This document shows positions 25,054 to 33,984 of a DNA stretch of 64,000 nt, piece by piece. The position numbers were made by a program, and so were the translations under genes. Numbering within the stretch: position 1 is the stretch's first letter; every line of letters begins with the position of its first letter. The notes beneath the pieces were generated by a model. The model searched no databases. It was given only the letters and a program-made list of their open reading frames with translations, and was not told the origin of the DNA. The stretch is from JBFFMO01 sp041390025 (GTDB taxonomy: Bacteria > Myxococcota_A > Bradymonadia > Bradymonadales > Bradymonadaceae), in contig JAWKQR010000027.1 of assembly GCA_041390025.1 (NCBI GenBank), positions 1 through 64,000 of the forward strand. Reading direction: 5' to 3'.

Positions 25054-26226
25054 TCAGTTCCCTGCGTTCGTTCGAACCTTGCTGAGGTCCTTCTTCGCCT
25101 CTGGCGTCAACTTACCGTCGGCTTCCATCTGCTTCTCGACCGCGTCCACAGCTTGATTGGTGGCTTCGGCTTTCTTCTCGTTGGGGAAGAATGCCAAGAC
25201 GCGCGCGATGTACTTCGGACCTTCTGGAGTGTCGACCATCTCGGCAGCGCAGTAGCGGTCATCCTTGACGAACGACGCCAAGCCTTCGGCCACCGTTGCC
25301 ACGATGTTGTCGTTCTGGACGTAACCAGCGACCACACCCGACGTGCTCGACGTCATCGACACAATGTTCTCGCCCAAGTACTGCACGACCTGTGTTCGTG
25401 CATTGCGCATGGCCATCGTGCGTGCGATGTCCTCGGACGGCGACGGTGGGGACAAGCCCACAAAGTACTGTCCGTCTGCGCTGACCGGCAACTGGTCGGC
25501 CCATTCACACGTGTCCGCAACCGTTCGGTCGGTCACGCGGAACGCAAAGAACACGTCGTCAAAGGACGTTCCACGGCGCCACACCCAACCGTCGGCGACC
25601 TCAAAACCGCCCGAGCCATTGGCCAACGTCGCCTGTGCGTCCGCGCTCGAAGCCTTGCCTGACTTTTCGTAGATCGAGCCTGTGCCGTACCAAAACTCGC
25701 CGATGTAGCGATTGGTGCAGTTGCCGGGTGCGGCGTTGCAGCATGCTTCGAAGCCAGCGGGGTCCTCAACGTGTGCGACCAATTTGCGTGTCAGGTCGTA
25801 CTGAACGCGGATGGACGTGCCCGACTCGCTGCCAAACTTACCCGCACCTTCGCCGGCGCCAGGAACGACCTTTGCGGCATCACTCTGGATGCCCAAGTTT
25901 GCCGAAACTTCGGTGGACGAGTTGTAATACTCGTCGAAGTTGCCGGCCGATTTCACGTCCTTGTACGTGACGAACTTGCTGCACTCGGTCTGAATGCCGC
26001 GATTCTCGTCGATCTCTTCGTCGGGCAGGTCTTTGGCCAAGAAGCGACCGATGAAATGCGTGGGGTCGTCGTCAAACGATGCGCGCAGGTAGACGCCTTT
26101 GCGTGGGCCTTTGAGGTTTGGCCCGAGTTCTTGGCCCTGCATTTCAAATTTAGGGTCTTGAGGCCCTGAACACGCCGTTCCGCCGACAAGCGCGGCCACA
26201 AGTACTGAGATCATTTGCAGTTTCAT
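25054..26226 (-). CDS. LPP20-like lipoprotein, first gene of the caspase operon
   Basis: 390 residues from the ATG at 26226, with G-G-A-G-G-A upstream; a TTG two codons earlier is less likely. The signal ends G-T-A-C at Cys19. The C-terminal half (about 245-390) has an LPP20/FlgP-like pattern: G-Q-Y-F-V-G-L-S, an Ala-rich helix with M-A-M-R-N-A-R-T-Q-V-V, S-S-T-S-G, and a final strand with Y-I-A-R-V-L-A-F. The N-terminal part contains Cys (F-E-A-C-C, N-C-T-N-R) of unknown role. It is likely an envelope assembly or sensor component working with the downstream caspase. Confidence 0.72.
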   Translation of the reverse strand: MKLQMISVLVAALVGGTACSGPQDPKFEMQGQELGPNLKGPRKGVYLRASFDDDPTHFIGRFLAKDLPDEEIDENRGIQTECSKFVTYKDVKSAGNFDEYYNSSTEVSANLGIQSDAAKVVPGAGEGAGKFGSESGTSIRVQYDLTRKLVAHVEDPAGFEACCNAAPGNCTNRYIGEFWYGTGSIYEKSGKASSADAQATLANGSGGFEVADGWVWRRGTSFDDVFFAFRVTDRTVADTCEWADQLPVSADGQYFVGLSPPSPSEDIARTMAMRNARTQVVQYLGENIVSMTSSTSGVVAGYVQNDNIVATVAEGLASFVKDDRYCAAEMVDTPEGPKYIARVLAFFPNEKKAEATNQAVDAVEKQMEADGKLTPEAKKDLSKVRTNAGN

Positions 26227-26292
26227 AAACAAATCCTCCGGATAAACTTTTGGGACTTCGTCGAGACGTGCTCGCCGAGAATTCTATTCAGA

Positions 26293-26550
26293 TCAAGATT
26301 CGAATTCGGATTCGAGAGCGTACAAACCCGTCATGAAGATTTGACGCAAGGCCATCGCTCGCTGCAGCTCGGGAGTCTCTTCGTCTCCCTCCCGAATTTT
26401 TGGCAACAGGCGCTCAATGCGTTCGAGCACGTCTGGAGTGACCGACACACTCAGGTCCACCGTGCCTGTTTGCAAAGCCTTATGCAGCTGCACAAGCTCG
26501 TCTGCACTGATGCGGCGTGTGCTGAACACATCTTCGTCGTCGTGACTCAT
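26293..26550 (-). CDS. small helical protein, function unknown
   Basis: 85 residues, charged and mostly helical (D-E-L-V-Q-L-H-K-A-L; V-L-E-R-I-E-R-L-L-P-K-I; L-R-Q-I-F-M-T-G-L-Y). No Cys, signal or membrane segment. It lies 66 bases upstream of the caspase operon start and may lead it. A G-A-A-T-A-style weak ribosome site precedes the ATG at 26550. Not recognised. Confidence 0.55.
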   Translation of the reverse strand: MSHDDEDVFSTRRISADELVQLHKALQTGTVDLSVSVTPDVLERIERLLPKIREGDEETPELQRAMALRQIFMTGLYALESEFES

Positions 26551-26609
26551 GGCTATTCCTCGAAGGTTGTGCGCGGAGTCTGCCTCAACCTTCCCAAGGC
26601 TTCAAGCCC

Positions 26610-28604
26610 TCAGGGATTCCATCGCACGTCAACGACTTTCCGGCGCGGCACATCCACCAATAATTCAAGGCTTCCGTAGCGGCTGTGAGCCACGACGCGC
26701 ACCGGCTTTTGCGGCTCGTCGAAATTCGCGAGATCCGCGAACTCAAGCCGGATTCCGCCCTGCTCCAGCTGATTCTTCGACGGCGCCGTGGTCAGCGATT
26801 CTCCGACACGAAACACAGGGTCAAGCCAAGCCAGCTCGCGTGGCAGGACCAACGACAGATCGTCTTTTCCAAGCCCCAAATCGACGTCGACCTTCGCGTT
26901 AGACTCCACGAGATTGGCCAACGTCTCGGGGCTGATTTTCATCGCACCAAACCAGGACGTGTTCGGGGTCGCTTGGGCCGTGGGTTTCGCAGCACCCACG
27001 GGCCGGGCTTGAGCCAAGCGATAGGCATCCGAATCGACCCAGACCACGGCGTCGTCGGTGATCAAGATCGAACGCGTCAACACGATGTCGTCCACGCCCT
27101 TCGTCTGGCCGAAGACGTCAAACGCCACATCCAAGCTGCCAAAGTCGGTCTCCTGTTTCGCGGGCACCACCGGCACGGTTTCCCCCACCTTAAAGACTTC
27201 AAAGTCATCGCGATGCATATCGGTAAATCGAATGGCGAGCAGCAACGTGGCGTTTCGCAGCGCGCGGTCGCTCTGGTTCGAGACCGACACGTTTAGCGAA
27301 CTGCCGATCAACGCGGGTTTTGCCTGCAAAAACAGGTGTGAATCTTCTTCGAGAATCTGCTCAAAATGCGCACCGAGCTGGTCTGTGCAGTACTTCAAAT
27401 CCTCAAGAATGAGCTCCCATTGCTCCTGATTTCGCCGGCGCGAGAAATGATCCAAAATCTTCTTTCGGCCGCTCGCCTCATCGCCTTCATCAAAATAAAT
27501 CCTGGCGAGGTGTAGGTCCGGGCTAAACGCGCCAGCGCCCACCATGGTCGCATTGTAGCGGTCCAAAATGGCAATCCCCTCTTTGGATTTGCGCAGGAAC
27601 GACCGCGCTTTGTAGGGGTCCATCATGTCCGTGAGCATCGCAGCTTGTTTGGGGTAATACGCCGATGCCTGTTGAAAGTGCAGCGTCGCGGTCTTGGTGT
27701 CGCCGGCCTTCGCGGTCGCCATGCCCAACAACACCAACGCAGGGGCCGTCCGATCCGGGTGGTCTTTCATGTAAGTGTTGAGCAACGCCACCGCCTGCGA
27801 CAGCTGCGGTCCTTCCACACTGTTGGCCATCTCAATCAACGCCCAGGCCTTGATCAGATGCGCTTCGACCTCATTGGGGGCAGTCGCGATCGCCGCATCT
27901 GCGGCCTCCAGCGCGGCGTTCCAATTGCCTTCTTCGGTCGCCAAATATGCACGATCACGCAGCAGACACAGGGCATCCCACTTTGCGATCTGCGCGTAAT
28001 ACACCTCCGAATACTGCGTCATCACCACCAACAGTTCGTTCTCAAGCTCCGTCAACCCGTCGAGCAGCTCGCGCCGCTCCTCTTGTTGTTTTCGCATCTC
28101 TTTGAGCAGCCCCTTGACCTGCTCTTGGTCCAGCGCGGCACCGGGAGTGGTCACGGAAAAGTCTGCTTCGACCAGCGAAAGCGCGGACAAGAGCGTGCGG
28201 GTTACCGTGTAGGTAGCCTCCTGATTTTCGATCTGAGTCTGCTGGGCATAGAGCTTCATCAGGATGTCCAAGATGCGCTGACGCGCCTCCAGAACCTGCG
28301 GGTCGACACCTCGGTAGTCCTGTTTGGCCATGTATTGCAGGTAGCTGCGCAGATCTCCCTGCGACTGCAGCGCTGTATCGATGGCGTGGATGACACGAAC
28401 GGTCTTGTCGATGTCGATCGGTTCGGCGGGGTCCGGCGTGGTCATCGCCGCGATCGCTGGCTCGAAGAGCTCGCGGCTCTCCTTCTCGGCGGCCACCTCA
28501 AGTTGGTGGCGGTGCCACTTGTAGCCCCCGGCTAGGGCCAAAACGATCCCCAGCAGCACAGCCAAGACCAGCCACAGTTTTGATTTCTTTTTTGGCTTTT
28601 CCAT
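26610..28604 (-). CDS. membrane-anchored TPR protein, function unknown
   Basis: 664 residues from the ATG at 28604; an upstream in-frame extension is basic and Cys-rich and unlikely. The N-terminus is Lys-rich and then has one transmembrane helix (about 12-30), so the bulk faces the periplasm. Residues about 200-420 are helical with TPR-like pairs (Y-L-A-T-E-E-G-N-W-N-A-A-L-E-A-A and A-P-A-L-V-L-L-G-M-A). A heptad-like stretch at 130-200 includes E-Q-V-K-G-L-L-K-E-M-R. The C-terminal 200 residues are beta-rich. It shares the minus strand with the caspase operon and may extend it upstream; it diverges from the RCC1 lipoprotein. Confidence 0.72.
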   Translation of the reverse strand: MEKPKKKSKLWLVLAVLLGIVLALAGGYKWHRHQLEVAAEKESRELFEPAIAAMTTPDPAEPIDIDKTVRVIHAIDTALQSQGDLRSYLQYMAKQDYRGVDPQVLEARQRILDILMKLYAQQTQIENQEATYTVTRTLLSALSLVEADFSVTTPGAALDQEQVKGLLKEMRKQQEERRELLDGLTELENELLVVMTQYSEVYYAQIAKWDALCLLRDRAYLATEEGNWNAALEAADAAIATAPNEVEAHLIKAWALIEMANSVEGPQLSQAVALLNTYMKDHPDRTAPALVLLGMATAKAGDTKTATLHFQQASAYYPKQAAMLTDMMDPYKARSFLRKSKEGIAILDRYNATMVGAGAFSPDLHLARIYFDEGDEASGRKKILDHFSRRRNQEQWELILEDLKYCTDQLGAHFEQILEEDSHLFLQAKPALIGSSLNVSVSNQSDRALRNATLLLAIRFTDMHRDDFEVFKVGETVPVVPAKQETDFGSLDVAFDVFGQTKGVDDIVLTRSILITDDAVVWVDSDAYRLAQARPVGAAKPTAQATPNTSWFGAMKISPETLANLVESNAKVDVDLGLGKDDLSLVLPRELAWLDPVFRVGESLTTAPSKNQLEQGGIRLEFADLANFDEPQKPVRVVAHSRYGSLELLVDVPRRKVVDVRWNP

Positions 28605-28741
28605 GCTCGGAGTCTGCCTACGAACCACCCGCACGACAAGTGGCCGTTTTGTGACGGAATCCACACACGAGCAACACACAGTTTCGGTGAACTTGGGAAC
28701 ACGCTAGACTGGCAAAACCACAAACGATTACGACGGGATCC

Positions 28742-31051
28742 ATGATGCCGATCAAAGTGCTGCTTGTTGCGGCGGTATTCTTGTCCGGGTGTCACTTGTA
28801 CACCGAACTGGACCCCGTCCGGTCCGAGGGTGACCGTGATGCTGGCGCTGACGCTGCCTCATCCGATGCCACCCAAGTCGGCCCCGATGCCATGCTCGAC
28901 ATGGGCACCGACGTGTTGGACTCACCCGACGTCGGCGCCGACATGATGGAGACTCCCGGCATCTGGAAGTTTGTCGCGTCAGGCACTGTGCACACGTGCG
29001 CGCTGACTCAAGATGGCACCGCCTATTGCTGGGGCGCAGGAGGCAACCTACAGCTTGGCAACGGGGCGCGAGACAACGTTGCGACGCCGGTGCTCGTGCA
29101 GACCGACCTCAAGTTTACCGCTTTGGCGCTGGGCTCGACGTTCTCGTGCGGGCTCGCCGAGCAGCAGTTGTTCTGTTGGGGTGAACTTGTCGGCGAGTCG
29201 TCGGAGTTTCCCGTCCTGGTTGACGAAGGCCCTTACGAGCGCATCGAGGCGACCGACGACCACGGCTGTGGCATGCGTACGGATTCGACAGTGCGGTGCT
29301 GGGGTGAGAACGGGTTTGGACAGTTGGGCGACGGCACCACGAATGACTCGCCCACTCCCGTGGCGTTCGCCGCCGCGCCCGACGAAAACCCCACCGACTT
29401 CGCGGTTGGTGATCAATACACGTGCGCGCTCTTCGCCGACCGCATCGAGTGCATGGGCGTTTCGCTGACAATCACCCGCGACGACACCCCGGTCCGTGAA
29501 GACGTCGACCTGCCCCTTCCGGCGGAAGGTGCGACCAAAATCTTTGGTGGCTTCCGGCACCTCTGTGTGCTCGACGGCGAGCAGCACGTGCAGTGCATCG
29601 GCGGCGCAGAGTACATCACGACGGAACGCGATCAGACCGTCCCATCGGTCTTTGGCCGGCTCCGCAACGACGTCGCGCTTGGGACCGTCGCACTCTCCGA
29701 TGCGGCGGGCTGTGGCATCGACTCCGCCAAGCACCTGCAGTGCTGGGGCGCCAACTACCGGGGCCGATTGGGTCGCGGTGACGAGAAGAACGATTTCGTC
29801 GGCTTCCCTTTTGGCCCCACGTCGAGTGACCAGCGGTACCAACAGGTTAGCGGCGGAAAGGATCACTTCTGCGCGCTGACCACATCCGGTGACATCGACT
29901 GTTGGGGCCTTGGCACTTACGGTCGACTGGGTGTCAACGAGCTCGGTTACACCACAACCCCACACCCGATCGTATCCGACCGGGATTTTGTGGAGGTCGA
30001 GCTTGGCGCCTATCACACCTGCGCGCGCGAAGCCGACGGAACGGTCGCCTGCTGGGGACGCGGAAACTACTTTGGGCTCGGAAACGGCCTGGTCACGCAC
30101 CAAAAAGACCCCGTGACGGTGCCCGGCATCAACGCCAAACACCTGACGGCGGGCGGCTCCGTGGTCTGTGTCGCCACAAACACCGACCAAGTCGCGTGCT
30201 GGGGACGTGATGGGAACAACATGCTCGGAAACGGCTCGCGATCGGACTCGAATGTGCCCGATTTCTTGAGCGCGCCAGCGGGGCCAGTCCTCGGAATTTC
30301 GGTCGGCGCACGTGTCGGCTGTTACTGGACCCAAGAGAACAGCACCGGCAACATTTACTGCTGGGGGAACCCAAACATCGCCTTTACCGGAACCAGCGGC
30401 ACGTCACCTGCACCGATTTCACTCACGCCCAGACAGGACTTCACGACCGTGAGTGCAGGCGAAAATCACCTCTGTGCCATCAACGATGTCAACGAGGCCT
30501 ACTGCTGGGGGTACAACAATTACGGACAGACGGGGGTTGTGCTCGCGGACACCTCACGTCAGGCGCCTCAGCCAGTGCTCGGCACACCCAATAGTTTCCT
30601 CGCTGTCCAAGTCGGGGACACGTTCACGTGCGCGATCGATTCGTCCAACGAGATTTGGTGTTGGGGAGACCGCATTCGCGTACCGGGTCTGCAACCTGAC
30701 GGAAATCCATTCGCCCCCCTCAAGATCGACCTCCCCGGCACGTTCCAGAAGTTGGTAGGCCAGAACCAGACGATGTGTGCCATCACCACCGATGGAGAGA
30801 TGTGGTGTTTTGGCGCGAATGTCATGGGCGAAGGTGGAAACGGAACGCTTGGCCAGATCACAAACCCAACCAAAGTGAATCTGCCCGAGGCGGTGACGGA
30901 TGGCGACGGAGACGCCTACGCGATGTGCGCCGTCGGCGTATCTGGCAAGGTTTACTGCTGGGGCGAGCAGACCTTCTATCGCGCGGGCGATCACGTGTTC
31001 GGCATGCGGTTGGATCCCACACCGATCATCACCCCCGCAGATCTTCTCTAG
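28742..31051 (+). CDS. RCC1-repeat beta-propeller lipoprotein
   Basis: 769 residues with a lipobox ending L-S-G-C. An Asp/Ala-rich linker (about 28-70) is followed by about thirteen RCC1-type blades of about 50 residues. Each blade shows H/F-x-C-A-L or similar and then Y/D-C-W-G followed by G-x-x-G-x-L-G-x-G. The paired Cys in nearly every blade (C-A-L ... C-W-G) differ from eukaryotic RCC1 and fit disulphide-stabilised extracellular propellers. It is probably two propellers in tandem and a binding scaffold. The ATG at 28742 is immediately followed by a second ATG. Its end overlaps the convergent nitrilase stop by four bases. Confidence 0.9.
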   Translation: MMPIKVLLVAAVFLSGCHLYTELDPVRSEGDRDAGADAASSDATQVGPDAMLDMGTDVLDSPDVGADMMETPGIWKFVASGTVHTCALTQDGTAYCWGAGGNLQLGNGARDNVATPVLVQTDLKFTALALGSTFSCGLAEQQLFCWGELVGESSEFPVLVDEGPYERIEATDDHGCGMRTDSTVRCWGENGFGQLGDGTTNDSPTPVAFAAAPDENPTDFAVGDQYTCALFADRIECMGVSLTITRDDTPVREDVDLPLPAEGATKIFGGFRHLCVLDGEQHVQCIGGAEYITTERDQTVPSVFGRLRNDVALGTVALSDAAGCGIDSAKHLQCWGANYRGRLGRGDEKNDFVGFPFGPTSSDQRYQQVSGGKDHFCALTTSGDIDCWGLGTYGRLGVNELGYTTTPHPIVSDRDFVEVELGAYHTCAREADGTVACWGRGNYFGLGNGLVTHQKDPVTVPGINAKHLTAGGSVVCVATNTDQVACWGRDGNNMLGNGSRSDSNVPDFLSAPAGPVLGISVGARVGCYWTQENSTGNIYCWGNPNIAFTGTSGTSPAPISLTPRQDFTTVSAGENHLCAINDVNEAYCWGYNNYGQTGVVLADTSRQAPQPVLGTPNSFLAVQVGDTFTCAIDSSNEIWCWGDRIRVPGLQPDGNPFAPLKIDLPGTFQKLVGQNQTMCAITTDGEMWCFGANVMGEGGNGTLGQITNPTKVNLPEAVTDGDGDAYAMCAVGVSGKVYCWGEQTFYRAGDHVFGMRLDPTPIITPADLL

Positions 31052-32589
31052 TGATATTCCTCGCCCTCGTCCCCGTGGTAGACGATGCTGTAGAGGTCCC
31101 GACGACGGTCGATCACGGTGCGAACCGTGCCTGTGCGTCGCGTGCGTCGTAGCAACGCCATGTCTAGGTCGTGGACCAACATCGTTTCCACGTTGGCAGT
31201 GGTCTCGGCGGCGACCCCGTCGCGCGCGAACTCGATGTCCGACGGCGTCAAAATCGCGGACTGCGCGTAGTGAATATCCGACCCGTCGATCTCGGGAAGG
31301 TTTCCAATCGCCCCCGACATCACGACGTAGACGTGGTTTTCGATCGCCCGCGCTTGTGCGCAGGAACGCACGCGCAGGTAGCCCGACCGAATATCTGTGT
31401 TGAACGGGATGAAAAGAATTCGCGCGCCTTTGGACGTCGCAATTCGCGCGATTTCGGGGAATTCCGAGTCGTAACAAATCAAGATCGCGATGGGGCCGCA
31501 GTCGGTCTCGAACACGTCGATGCGATGCCCCGCGGTCACACCCCACCACTGCGCCTCAGACGGCGTGATGTGCAGTTTGTATTGCTTGTCGATACGGCCG
31601 TCGCGATGAAACAAATACGAAATGTTATAGAGCACTCCATCTTCGACCGTCAGGTGCGTTCCGCCCACAATGTTGACGTTGTATTTGATCGCCATCTGCG
31701 TAAAAAACTCGATGAATTTCGTCGTGAAAACATCGAGCTCACGCGCAGTCTGGTTAGGCTTGGACGCCGCCACCAACGACATCAATTGATTGGTAAACAG
31801 TTCGGGAAACACCATGATGTCGCAGCGATAATCGCTCGCGGTGTCGATGAAAAAACGGCACTGTTTTTGGAATTCCTCAAAACTATCGACGCTGCGCATT
31901 TGTACTGCACCGAACACACACGAATACGCTCGGGCAGCTCGTGGTCGTCGGGAACCCATTCGGGATTCAGCCACTCCATCAATACGGCGTAACCGCATGA
32001 TTCCTCGTCTTCAGGCAGATAGCCCGGCAGAATGCGGCGTACGGTAAACTCGTTCGAACGCTGCGCATTGATGACGTGGTCATCGACCTCGCGGGTGATG
32101 ATCTTGCGCAGGTATTCGCGCGCCGAATACGTGTCCTTGTGCGCGGCATACGTTGGAAGCCGACCCGCGATCAGGATGCGTTTAAAGGTTGAGCTCGACG
32201 GCGAGCTCTTTGCGCGCGTCGTACAACCGCCGGGCAAGCCGGAAACCGCGTGTTTCGGGGTCGACGGCGATGTCGATGCCGTACAGCGTGTCTCCGGTCG
32301 GTTCGTGGCTGCGCGTCAACATCCCGTCGTCGGACACTTCTGCGAAGGTGTGGTCTCCAAAATAGTCCTCGCCGTGCACAATCAGGCTGCTCGACGTCGC
32401 CACCAGCTCACCATCCAACTCGATCCCGATCTGGCCTTCGGGAAATATCTTGATGTGGCTGGCGAGCTCATTGCGCGTCCACGTGGTGATCGAAGGAAAA
32501 CACTTGCCATGAAGCTGCTGGATGGCGTCCAAGTCATCCATGGTGAGGGCTCGGACGATCAGTCGCGCGTTTTCAGTACTTTCGGACAT
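31048..32589 (-). pseudogene. GNAT acetyltransferase / carbon-nitrogen hydrolase fusion, split by two frameshifts
   Basis: Three adjacent frames together make one protein of about 510 residues, the usual size of the bifunctional GNAT plus nitrilase family. Frame 1 (32589 to about 32185) is a GNAT domain starting M-S-E-S-T-E-N-A with D-I-A-V-D-P-E-T-R-G-F. Removing one T near 32185 joins it to G-R-L-P-T-Y-A and S-A-R-E-Y. Adding one base near 31903 restores V-Q-Y-Q-M-R-S-V, leading to the nitrilase domain with F-P-E-L-F (Glu), a later Lys region and L-I-C-Y-D-S-E-F-P (catalytic Cys). Start: ribosome site G-G-A-T-G-G-A-G. It overlaps the end of the aldolase by 17 bases. Cytoplasmic amidase or acetylase; substrate unknown. 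Confidence 0.82.
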
Positions 32590-33210
32590 GTTTTCTCCAT
32601 CCTTCGGCGCTGGCCCAAACGGCCAACAATCTGCGTCCGGCTTCGTCGATCGTGTTTCCGAGCGACACCACACCGTCTTGGTGTCCTTTCATCACAAAAA
32701 AGTCCAGCTGAGGATGCGTGCTCGCCAAAACACGTGTCGCCTGCACCATCTCGGGCGTCCCGTAATCAACGTCCGCGGGGGTGCTCACAAGACCCAGACC
32801 CTCGGCGCAGTCCCATATCATGGGGGCGTGACCGTGCAACACACATTCGACGTTTGGCCAGCTCTCGTAGACGGCCGCGTGGGTCAAGGATTCCGATGAC
32901 GGCAGGCATTCGCCATGACTCCAAAGCCGATGCGCTTGAAAGTCCCATCGCTCCACCACCGCAAAATCCGCCGGCGATGGAGACTCAGACCCGAGGTCTG
33001 TGACCCCGATACCACAAACCCATCGCCAAACCGAAACGATACATTGCCAAACCCCACCCCGTCGTAGCGTCTTGGATCCTGACCCAGCACGCCAAGGTCC
33101 ACCATTTGCGCGCGCCAACACAACAGCCTGTCCAACAACGTCAGGTCAAAAGACGCGGAGCCGTTCCGGTGGTGGAATTCGTACTTGATGACACCTTCAC
33201 GCTCGTTCAT
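32573..33210 (-). pseudogene. class II aldolase/adducin family protein, one frameshift
   Basis: The N-terminal frame (33210 to about 32985) has E-G-V-I-K-Y and Y-D-G-V-G-F-G-N-V-S, then S-G-S-Q-T-S-G-L. A second frame continues with S-P-S-P-A-D-F, S-S-E-S-L-T-H-A-A-V-Y and L-H-G-H-A-P, the zinc-binding His pair of class II aldolases. It ends at 32573 after K-G-H-Q-D-G-V-V-S-L-G. Together they give about 212 residues, normal for L-fuculose-phosphate-like aldolases. One base change near 32985 would heal it. The start codon is only nine bases from the divergent phosphorylase start, so promoters must overlap coding sequence. Possible role: cleaving a phosphorylated pentulose in nucleoside-sugar salvage (inference). 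Confidence 0.82.
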
Positions 33211-33219
33211 CGTCGCTCC

Positions 33220-33984
33220 ATGTCACAATCGATCGCCGTCATACTCTCAAGCGCGTTTTCAGATTTTCCGCGAATTTCGGCTCCGATGGATGTGCCAACC
33301 GCGCACGGCACGATGCCTGTTTTTCGCTTCGATCGCCACGATCGACCCGCATACGTCATGTTTCGCCACGGTCGACCGCATGGCGTGATGCCCCAACAGA
33401 TCAATTACCGCGCTCAGGCGGCCGCGCTGCGCGAGCTCGGCGTCGGCGCGTTGTTGGTCACCAGCAGCGTTGGCGTGTTACGCGCGGACGTACCGTTGAA
33501 TACGCCCTTGGTGGTCCGTGACCTGCTGATGCCCGAAAACCGACTGCCGGACGGGTCTCAGTGTACGATGTTCATCGAGCGTAGTGACGATCAAGCCCAC
33601 TTGGTGCTTGAGCATGGTCTTTTTGACACTGAAATGAACCGACAGCTGACACGGCTTGGGGCCGCCGATCACCGCATCTGCTTCGCCTACGCGCCCGGCC
33701 CTCGCACAAAAACAGCGGCCGAAAACCGATACTGGGCGAGTCTTGGCGGCGACGTAAACTCGATGACGGTCGGTCCCGAGGTCGTGCTCGCAAACGAGCT
33801 CGGGATTCCGACGGCCGCGTTGGTCGTTGGGCACAAATACTCGCATCCAGACATCCCTAACCAAGACCCGTCGTCACTCGAATCATCCTTAATGGACGCG
33901 CGGGCATCGTTTGAATCGCTGGTCGTTCAATGGCTCGAGACCGCATCCCCCGTGACGTTCAAGAATTCTCTCTTTCGGTTTTGA
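33220..33984 (+). CDS. methylthioadenosine/purine nucleoside phosphorylase family protein
   Basis: 254 residues from the ATG at 33220. It has the phosphate- and base-site signatures of the MTAP/PNP family: F-R-H-G-R-P-H-G with P-Q-Q-I-N-Y-R-A-Q-A-A-A, then L-L-V-T-S-S-V-G-V-L, and later G-G-D-V-N-S-M-T-V-G-P-E-V-V-L-A near the C-terminus (Met and Glu/Asp of the purine site). It should split 5'-methylthioadenosine, 5'-deoxyadenosine or inosine/guanosine with phosphate into base and sugar 1-phosphate. It is divergent from a class II aldolase and overlaps a methylthioribose-kinase-like gene, which favours a salvage role. Confidence 0.83.
   Translation: MSQSIAVILSSAFSDFPRISAPMDVPTAHGTMPVFRFDRHDRPAYVMFRHGRPHGVMPQQINYRAQAAALRELGVGALLVTSSVGVLRADVPLNTPLVVRDLLMPENRLPDGSQCTMFIERSDDQAHLVLEHGLFDTEMNRQLTRLGAADHRICFAYAPGPRTKTAAENRYWASLGGDVNSMTVGPEVVLANELGIPTAALVVGHKYSHPDIPNQDPSSLESSLMDARASFESLVVQWLETASPVTFKNSLFRF

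Noticed and set aside
28680..28741. TAGACT as a -10 box before the RCC1 lipoprotein
   Set aside because: No acceptable -35 at 16-18 bases.
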